From JAAYYM01 sp964483155 (lineage in GTDB: Bacteria > Bacillota > Clostridia > Lachnospirales > Lachnospiraceae), in contig CAZAAC010000043.1 of the NCBI GenBank assembly GCA_964483155.1, positions 1 to 20,404 of the forward strand: DNA of 20,404 nt, read 5' to 3'. Of this stretch, positions 14,929 to 20,404 are shown one piece after another. The notes below the pieces were generated by a model that saw only the letters and a program-made list of their open reading frames with translations, was not told the DNA's origin and ran no database searches. How positions within the stretch are numbered: position 1 is the first letter of the stretch; each line of letters starts with the position of its first letter. The position numbers and the translations under genes were made by a program.

Positions 14929-15861
14929 CTACTTCTTTTTGTGTGCATCATGCCATTTCTTTCCATTTTTTATATCTTCCTGCATTTGAAATTTTAATTC
15001 CTCTACCGAAGGAAACTTCATTTCTGATCTCTGAAACTCCAACAGACTAACTGCAATAAAATCACCATATACATTCTGATTGAAATCATATATATATGTC
15101 TCCACACCATTCTGGATGTCCCCACCTACAGTCGGTTTACATCCTATATTGGTAATACTTTCATAGACATGATTGTTATAACATACCGTAGACAAATAAA
15201 CACCATTTGGGGGTAATAGTTTGACCTTTTCCGGTACCAAATTGACAGTTGGCATTCCTATTGTTCTTCCAAACTTTCTGCCATGTACTACCTCACCAAA
15301 TATCGTATACGGATAGATCAGCATCTCATTCGCAGTTGCAATTGATCCAAATTTGACCTCATCACGAATCAAGGTTGAGCTAATCTCCTGCCCTTTAAAT
15401 AAAGCTTTCTCAATAATAACTGTCTCATAATCATTCATCACTCCAAACTTCTGGAGCATGCTTCCATTTCCATTTCCTTTATGACCGAATCTACAATCGA
15501 CACCAACTACAATTGTTTTCATATGCAACCTATCCAATAAAATATTTTCAATAAATACTTCTGCAGATATTGCTGCTGTTTTTTCATGAAAAGGGAACTC
15601 AATGAGATAATCAATTCCAAATGCTTCAAATAATTCTCGCTTTTCTGCATTCGTTGTCAGTACCTTTGCATCTTCTTTGAAAAAAATAGAATTGGGTGGT
15701 GTATCAAATGTAAATACAACTGTCTTAAGTCCTTCTTTTTTTTTCGCGCACAACTCTCGCAGTATTCTTTCATGTCCCTTATGAATACCATCAAATTTTC
15801 CAATTGTCACTACTGTATTTTCTTTTATATAAAAATCTATTGTATCAGTTATATTAATCAT
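14929..15861 (-). CDS. ribF: Bifunctional riboflavin kinase / FAD synthetase
   Basis: A 310-residue enzyme making FMN from riboflavin and then FAD from FMN; cytoplasmic. The N-terminal nucleotidyltransferase domain shows GKFDGIHKGH (21-30) and the SSTLIRD motif (161-167). The C-terminal riboflavin kinase domain shows GRTIGMPTVNL (198-208), NGVYLSTV (219-226) and VETYIYDFNQNVYGD with the likely catalytic Glu254. Length is normal. The ATG at 15859-15861 has GAGAGG five bases upstream and lies nine bases after the truB stop, so it is cotranscribed with truB. There is no clear terminator after it; the next 177 bases hold the promoter of the NlpC/P60 gene. No FMN riboswitch is visible. Confidence 0.97.
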   Translation of the reverse strand: MINITDTIDFYIKENTVVTIGKFDGIHKGHERILRELCAKKKEGLKTVVFTFDTPPNSIFFKEDAKVLTTNAEKRELFEAFGIDYLIEFPFHEKTAAISAEVFIENILLDRLHMKTIVVGVDCRFGHKGNGNGSMLQKFGVMNDYETVIIEKALFKGQEISSTLIRDEVKFGSIATANEMLIYPYTIFGEVVHGRKFGRTIGMPTVNLVPEKVKLLPPNGVYLSTVCYNNHVYESITNIGCKPTVGGDIQNGVETYIYDFNQNVYGDFIAVSLLEFQRSEMKFPSVEELKFQMQEDIKNGKKWHDAHKKK

Positions 15862-15870
15862 ACTAACCTC

Positions 15871-16779
15871 TCATGCAAAAAATATCTTTACAGGTTTGAA
15901 ACAAACACTTGTTTTTTCATAAACTCCAATAAAATGATTTTCCGAATCATATACTCGTATCTGCTCTCCTTGTTCTATCTCTGCATCCGTTGCCTCCAAT
16001 GGGATTCTATTCCCATTATGCAATAGTTTGTCCCAGTTCTCATGCAGAATAATCTTGGAATATGTATGGAACATCTCATCAATTGGAATCAAATATTGTT
16101 CTAAACTGCCCGCATCACGAAATTGTTCTACTTGCGACAAATACAATGCATCCTGTAATAAAAATCTGTCAACCTGCGTTCTGATTAGTGTCTTCATGGT
16201 TGCACCGACACCTAACTTCTCACCAATATCATAGCATAATGTTCTAATATAAGTGCCTTTTGAGCAGGAAACATCCATGGTAATTTCAGGTGCTTCTCCG
16301 CGTAGATTTATTGCAGAAATAATGATAGAATATAACTCTACGCTTCTGGCTTTCCGCTCAATTTCAATACCTGCACGTGCCAATTCATATAGTCTTTTAC
16401 CATTCACCTTCAGCGCCGAGTACATTGGTGGAATCTGTTCATAGATGCCTTCAAAACTCATAATAGCATCCCGCACCTGCTTTTCTGAAATACTTTCTAA
16501 TTGTTCCGCTGATGCTTCATGCAATACTGTTCCTGAGATATCTTGTGTATCTGTTATCTTGCCTAACAAAAAAGTTGTACGATATGTTTTCCTTTTATCT
16601 GTCAAGGTATCACACAACTTTGTTGCTTTCCCTATACACACAGGTAGTACCCCTGTTGCATCTGGGTCAAGCGTACCAGTATGACCAATTTTTTTTTGCT
16701 TTAAAATTCCTCGCATTTTTGCAACAACATCATGCGAAGTATATCCTTTTTCTTTATATATATTAATGACTCCGTCCAT
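15871..16779 (-). CDS. truB: tRNA pseudouridine(55) synthase TruB
   Basis: A 302-residue enzyme that converts U55 in the T-loop of tRNAs to pseudouridine. The catalytic motif is GHTGTLDPDATGVLPVCIGK (32-51), with Asp38 as nucleophile. Further family stretches are IPPMYSALKVNGKRLYELAR and VSCSKGTYIRTLCYDIGEKL. A short C-terminal part with a basic, aromatic end (CFKPVKIFFA) resembles the PUA-like tail. Length is normal. The ATG at 16777-16779 is preceded by GGAGAG. It begins 17 bases after the DHH phosphoesterase gene and ends nine bases before ribF, inside the infB-ribF operon. Confidence 0.98.
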   Translation of the reverse strand: MDGVINIYKEKGYTSHDVVAKMRGILKQKKIGHTGTLDPDATGVLPVCIGKATKLCDTLTDKRKTYRTTFLLGKITDTQDISGTVLHEASAEQLESISEKQVRDAIMSFEGIYEQIPPMYSALKVNGKRLYELARAGIEIERKARSVELYSIIISAINLRGEAPEITMDVSCSKGTYIRTLCYDIGEKLGVGATMKTLIRTQVDRFLLQDALYLSQVEQFRDAGSLEQYLIPIDEMFHTYSKIILHENWDKLLHNGNRIPLEATDAEIEQGEQIRVYDSENHFIGVYEKTSVCFKPVKIFFA

Positions 16780-16796
16780 TCACTCTCCACATTATC

Positions 16797-17762
16797 TTAT
16801 TTCTCATCAAATTCCGATAACTGTTTCTCTATTTGTGATGTGAGGTTATTGATTACATCATGATAAGTTCCATTCATTGTACATCCAGCCGCACGGATAT
16901 GTCCACCGCCACCGAATAAACCAGCAATTTTTGCCACATCAACAATATGATTTGAGCGCATACTGACTTTATATTCCAACGTGCCTGTCTGATATAAAAA
17001 TATAGCACATTCTACCCCTCTGGTAACACGTAGCTGATTCACGATTCCATCCAACTGTCTCGGAAGTGCTTGATAAAAGTCCATCGTCTTTTGATCAACC
17101 ATACTAACTATACATTTACCATCCATAATCAGAAAGCTTTCTAATAATGCACGGCCAAGAATCTGATTTGCAACATAGCTTTTCTGGTAAAACGTCTCAT
17201 CTATAATACTTGTCCTGTCAAAATCATATGTTGTCAATTCTCCAACAATTTCAAATGTCTTCTTAGATGTATTTGAATACTGAAATACACCAGTATCGTG
17301 TACAATTCCTGTAAATATTGCCTTTGCAATTTCTGCATCCATATCTGCAGTAGCAATTAAATTAAAAATGAGTTCACATGTTGAACTTGCTGTTGGTTCA
17401 ATATAGTTTACATCTGCAAATTTCTGATTACTAATATGATGATCAATACAAATCGTTTTCTTTGCAGTCAAAAAATACTTTTTTGCATCACCAAGTCTTG
17501 CGCTGTCTCCACAATCAAGTGCAATAAAAATATCATATATCTTTTCTTTGGAAAACTCGCTATCTATTTTATCCATGTCTTTTAAAAAGTGAAAGACTGG
17601 AGATGGTTGTTCCAAAAACAAATCCACCTCTGTCTTTGGTGCGATCTTTTTTAAGTATTGATACATTGCAAGATTAGAGCCTATACAATCACCATCTGGC
17701 CTTATATGCCCCGCTACTGCAATTGATTTTGCACCAATCAGTTCCTTTTTTAAATTAATCAT
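16797..17762 (-). CDS. nrnA: DHH/DHHA1 phosphoesterase, NrnA-like (nanoRNase / pAp phosphatase)
   Basis: A 321-residue bifunctional-type phosphoesterase. DHH domain ligands: GHIRPDGDCIGS with His19, Asp23 and Asp25; LDCGDS with Asp83; IDHHISNQ with Asp107-His108-His109; GIVHDTGVF with Asp156. The C-terminal DHHA1 domain carries the substrate loop FGGGGHIRAAG with GGGGH at 284-288. Members degrade RNA oligonucleotides two to five bases long and dephosphorylate 3'-phosphoadenosine 5'-phosphate; some also cleave cyclic-di-AMP products such as pApA. Which activity dominates cannot be read here. The ATG has GGTGG nearby upstream. It lies between rbfA (33 bases) and truB (17 bases), its usual place in Firmicutes, next to RNA-processing genes. 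Confidence 0.93.
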   Translation of the reverse strand: MINLKKELIGAKSIAVAGHIRPDGDCIGSNLAMYQYLKKIAPKTEVDLFLEQPSPVFHFLKDMDKIDSEFSKEKIYDIFIALDCGDSARLGDAKKYFLTAKKTICIDHHISNQKFADVNYIEPTASSTCELIFNLIATADMDAEIAKAIFTGIVHDTGVFQYSNTSKKTFEIVGELTTYDFDRTSIIDETFYQKSYVANQILGRALLESFLIMDGKCIVSMVDQKTMDFYQALPRQLDGIVNQLRVTRGVECAIFLYQTGTLEYKVSMRSNHIVDVAKIAGLFGGGGHIRAAGCTMNGTYHDVINNLTSQIEKQLSEFDEK

Positions 17763-17795
17763 ATCTATCCACCAATACCTTTGCTGATTTACACA

Positions 17796-18149
17796 CTATA
17801 CTTTGTTTACATCGTCAATCAATTTAGACATACTAATTCCATACGCAACAGAGGTATCCAATATAAAACGAATTTCTGGAGTATTGCGTAAGTTTAATGC
17901 CTGCGCAAGTTGTCGTCTAATAAAGCCTTCTGCTCTTTTTAGCCCCTCTATCGTATCCGCTTGTGCTTTTTCATCACCTAGTACACTAATCCATGCCTTG
18001 CAAGTCTTCAAATCGGTTGCAACTTCAACCGCAGTGACGCATGTCACTGGGCTGATACGTGGATCTTTTATTTCACTGCGGATAATTCCCGCTAATTCTC
18101 TCTGTACTTCTCCGTTGATTCTGGTGTTTTTGATACTGTTTTTTTTCAT
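17796..18149 (-). CDS. rbfA: Ribosome-binding factor A
   Basis: A 117-residue KH-type RNA-binding protein needed for late 30S subunit maturation (16S rRNA 5' end) and cold adaptation. The opening KKNSIKNTRINGEVQRELAG, then IIRSEIKDPRIS followed by VTCVTAVEVATDLKTCKAWI, are conserved RbfA stretches, as is LRNTPEIRFILDTSVAYG near the end. Length is typical. The start is supported by AGGTAGG upstream. It begins 24 bases after infB and precedes the DHH phosphoesterase gene, the common infB-rbfA arrangement. Confidence 0.97.
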   Translation of the reverse strand: MKKNSIKNTRINGEVQRELAGIIRSEIKDPRISPVTCVTAVEVATDLKTCKAWISVLGDEKAQADTIEGLKRAEGFIRRQLAQALNLRNTPEIRFILDTSVAYGISMSKLIDDVNKV

Positions 18150-18173
18150 CTTGAAACACCTACCTTCATTATA

Positions 18174-20404
18174 TTATCTTGGGACTTCTACCATGGTATA
18201 AGCTTCAACAATATCTAATTCCTGAATATCATTAAAATCATCAAATACCAAGCCACACTCAAATCCCGTCTTAACTTCCTTGACATCATCTTTAAATCTT
18301 TTTAATGATGCAAGAGGTCCTTCATATATCTTTTCTTCTCCACGCTTAATTCTGACAGAGCAGCCTCTTTTAAATATACCATCGAGTACATAAGAACCAG
18401 CAATATTACCAATTCCGGATGCCTTAAATATCTGCCTAACTTCTGCATGTCCAAGAACTCTTTCTTCAAAAACCGGATCCAGCATGCCCTTCATTGCAGC
18501 TTCAACATCTTCTATTGCCTTATAGATGACATTATATAGTCTGACATCAACGCCCTCTGCTTCTGAAATTGCCTTTGCCGTAACATCAGGTCTTACATTA
18601 AAACCAATGATGATGGCATTTGATGCTGAGGCAAGTATAACGTCTGATTCATTAATAGAACCAACTCCGCCATGGATAACTTTGACTACCACTTCTTGGT
18701 TTGTCAACTTTAAGAGACTTTCTTTTACTGCCTCCACGGAGCCTTGCACATCTGCTTTAATAATGATGTTAAGCTCTTTCAGATTACCCGCTTGAATTTG
18801 CGTGAACAAGTCATCCAATGAAAGCATTTTTGCCTTTGTATCATCAAGCATTCTGACTTTCTTCTGCGAAATAAACGTCTCCGCAAAGTTTCTTGCTTCT
18901 TTATCATTTTCTGGTGCAACAAAAATATCACCAGCATTGGGAACATCTCCAAGTCCAAGAATTTCTACTGGCATTGATGGTCCAGCTTCTTTTACTCTGC
19001 GACCTTTATCATCAATCATTGCCCTTACTTTACCATGACATGCACCTGCTGCTATAAAATCGCCAACTTTCAGTGTTCCTTTTTGTACCAATACTGTGGC
19101 GATAGGTCCTCTCCCTTTATCAAGCTCTGCTTCAATAACAAGACCTCTTGCTTTTCTCTTTTCATTCGCTCTAAGCTCTGCTATATCTGCAGTTAGTAAA
19201 ATCATTTCCAGCAGCTGTTCGATACCTTCTCCAGATTTTGCGGACACTGGTGCAAAAACCGTGCTTCCGCCCCAATCTTCTGGAATTAATTCATACTCTG
19301 CTAATTCCTGCTTTACTTTATCGATATTTGCACTTGGCTTATCAATTTTATTAATTGCAACAATGATTTCGATTTCGGCTGCCTTAGCATGATTAATTGC
19401 TTCAATGGTCTGCGGCATAACGCCATCATCTGCTGCCACAACAAGAATCGCAATATCCGTTGCATTAGCACCACGCATACGCATCGAAGTAAATGCTTCA
19501 TGTCCTGGTGTATCAAGAAATGTTATTTTCTGCCCATTAATCGTTACTACATAAGCACCGATATGTTGTGTAATACCGCCAGCTTCTTTTCCTGTTACAT
19601 TTGTTTTTCTAATTGCATCCAAAAGCGATGTCTTACCATGATCTACATGTCCCATTACACAAACAACAGGAGGACGCTGCGTCATCATGCTTGTATCTTC
19701 TGTCTCTTCCTTTAGTAGTTCTTCAATAACATCCACCACAACTTCTTTTTCACATAGAACCTCAAATTCCATTGCGATTTCTTCTGCTACAGCATAAGTA
19801 ATTTCTTGATTCACAGTTACCACTGTCCCTTGTAAAAACAGTTTCTTTACAATCATAGCTGGCACCATTTTCATCTTTTCAGCCAACTCCTTAATTGTAA
19901 GAACCTCTGGGAGTATTATTACTTTAATCTTTTCTTCTTTTATAACAAATTTTTCTTGTGGCTTCTCTAATTTGGCAGGTTTTGCACCCTTAACCAATTT
20001 ACCACCTCTAAAACCATCTTCGTTCGTAATTACTTGATCTTTTCGCTTCTTATCTTGATTTAATCTACGCTTTTCCTGCTCATCTCTATGCTTTTCTTGT
20101 TCCTTCGCAGTCATCTTTGTCCCTGAATCAAACCCAGCTGCTGCTGTACCACCTGTTCTATTCGCTTGATTTGGTGCGCCTGGTCTGCCTCCCTGATTAT
20201 AGCCGCCCTGGCCTCCCGGTCTGCTTCCCTGGCTATATCCACCCTGGCCTCCTGGTCTGCTTCCCTGACTATATCCACCTTGGCCTCCTGGTCTGCTTCC
20301 CTGACTATATCCACCCTGGCCGCTTGGTCTGCTTCCCTGGCTATATCCGCCCTGGCCGCTTGGTCTGCTTCCCTGGCTATATCCGCCCTGGCCGCTTGGT
20401 CTGC
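18174..20404 (-). CDS. infB: Translation initiation factor IF-2 (5' end outside the window)
   Basis: The frame stays open to the window edge, giving 742 visible residues; the true start is beyond it. Order: a Gly/Gln/Arg-rich repeat region (visible residues 1 to about 75, unit RPSGQGGYSQGS or RPGGQGGYSQGS), a charged Lys/Glu linker, the IF2_N domain (about 168-215, LTIKELAEKMKMVPAMIVKK), then the GTPase domain with G1 GHVDHGKT (251-258), switch GGITQHIGAY, G3 DTPGHEAF (297-304) and G4 NKID (351-354), and the C-terminal IF2 domains that bind fMet-tRNA. It brings initiator tRNA to the 30S subunit. An in-frame ATG at 20114, after AGGGA, could start a shorter form but is not the main start, because coding continues upstream in frame. 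It is followed by rbfA. Confidence 0.97.
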   Translation of the reverse strand, partial: RPSGQGGYSQGSRPSGQGGYSQGSRPSGQGGYSQGSRPGGQGGYSQGSRPGGQGGYSQGSRPGGQGGYNQGGRPGAPNQANRTGGTAAAGFDSGTKMTAKEQEKHRDEQEKRRLNQDKKRKDQVITNEDGFRGGKLVKGAKPAKLEKPQEKFVIKEEKIKVIILPEVLTIKELAEKMKMVPAMIVKKLFLQGTVVTVNQEITYAVAEEIAMEFEVLCEKEVVVDVIEELLKEETEDTSMMTQRPPVVCVMGHVDHGKTSLLDAIRKTNVTGKEAGGITQHIGAYVVTINGQKITFLDTPGHEAFTSMRMRGANATDIAILVVAADDGVMPQTIEAINHAKAAEIEIIVAINKIDKPSANIDKVKQELAEYELIPEDWGGSTVFAPVSAKSGEGIEQLLEMILLTADIAELRANEKRKARGLVIEAELDKGRGPIATVLVQKGTLKVGDFIAAGACHGKVRAMIDDKGRRVKEAGPSMPVEILGLGDVPNAGDIFVAPENDKEARNFAETFISQKKVRMLDDTKAKMLSLDDLFTQIQAGNLKELNIIIKADVQGSVEAVKESLLKLTNQEVVVKVIHGGVGSINESDVILASASNAIIIGFNVRPDVTAKAISEAEGVDVRLYNVIYKAIEDVEAAMKGMLDPVFEERVLGHAEVRQIFKASGIGNIAGSYVLDGIFKRGCSVRIKRGEEKIYEGPLASLKRFKDDVKEVKTGFECGLVFDDFNDIQELDIVEAYTMVEVPR
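20182..20404 (-). repeat. 36-bp in-frame tandem repeat in infB
   Basis: GGTCTGC (plus strand) recurs at exactly 36-base intervals: 20182, 20218, 20254, 20290, 20326, 20362 and 20398, and the array runs off the window. Each unit codes for 12 residues, G-S-R-P-(S/G)-G-Q-G-G-Y-S-Q. Copies nearest the window edge have Ser in the variable position and are almost identical at DNA level; copies nearer the linker have Gly and more drift. It is more GC-rich than its surroundings. Confidence 0.97.

Noticed and set aside
14748..14966. 72-codon minus-strand ORF between ribF and the NlpC/P60 gene, with an ATGA overlap onto the latter
   Set aside because: It overlaps the ribF end and runs straight through a perfect TTGACA-17-TATAAT promoter and the WalR-like box; its composition follows that regulatory DNA, and I recognise no family. 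A translated leader peptide cannot be fully excluded.
14929..15861. FMN riboswitch near ribF
   Set aside because: The gap before ribF is only nine bases, inside the truB operon; there is no room for one.
20111..20314. Minus-strand ORF with a repeated Arg/Glu/Ala/Asp motif near the infB repeats
   Set aside because: It is the second reading frame of the 36-bp repeat, which stays open because the unit is a multiple of three; the infB frame is the coding one.

Overview
The window is a stretch of low-GC Gram-positive chromosome, most likely from a clostridial organism of the Lachnospiraceae type. The gene orders infB-rbfA-DHH phosphoesterase-truB-ribF-rpsO-pnp and asp23-nusB-xseA-xseB-ispA-dxs-tlyA-nadK, the AT-rich spacers and the strong AGGAGG-type ribosome binding sites support this; the genus is not determined. 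Every convincing gene lies on the minus strand, so transcription runs from high to low coordinates. Both edge genes, infB and nadK, are cut by the window.

From 20404 down to about 14900 lies the translation/RNA cluster: infB (5' end missing, with a visible 36-bp in-frame repeat), rbfA, a DHH/DHHA1 phosphoesterase of the NrnA type, truB and ribF. It is followed by a secreted SH3b-NlpC/P60 cell-wall hydrolase with its own consensus promoter, then rpsO with its own promoter and a foldable leader, then pnp behind a long RNA stem-loop. A strong intrinsic terminator follows pnp.

About 595 bases without a gene (10379-10973) separate pnp from deoB. This AT-rich spacer carries the pnp terminator and several DnaA-box-like 9-mers in one orientation. 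deoB and prfC (release factor 3) are tightly spaced. A 2.6-copy 40-bp tandem repeat with internal hairpins starts inside the prfC stop region, and a predicted exported transglutaminase-like protein follows.

From 6105 down to 1 is a compact operon: asp23-like gene, nusB, xseA, xseB, ispA, dxs, tlyA and the start of nadK. Genes overlap or lie within about 20 bases of each other from xseA onward. It joins transcription antitermination, exonuclease VII, isoprenoid precursor synthesis, rRNA 2'-O-methylation and NADP synthesis.

For six coding regions (ispA, xseA, prfC, deoB, infB and the edge gene nadK) the best start or extent differs from the longest simple ORF; reasons are given in each entry. 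I found no mobile element, CRISPR array, tRNA, rRNA or clear novel multigene system. The points worth a second look are RNA structures, repeats and regulatory sites between housekeeping genes.
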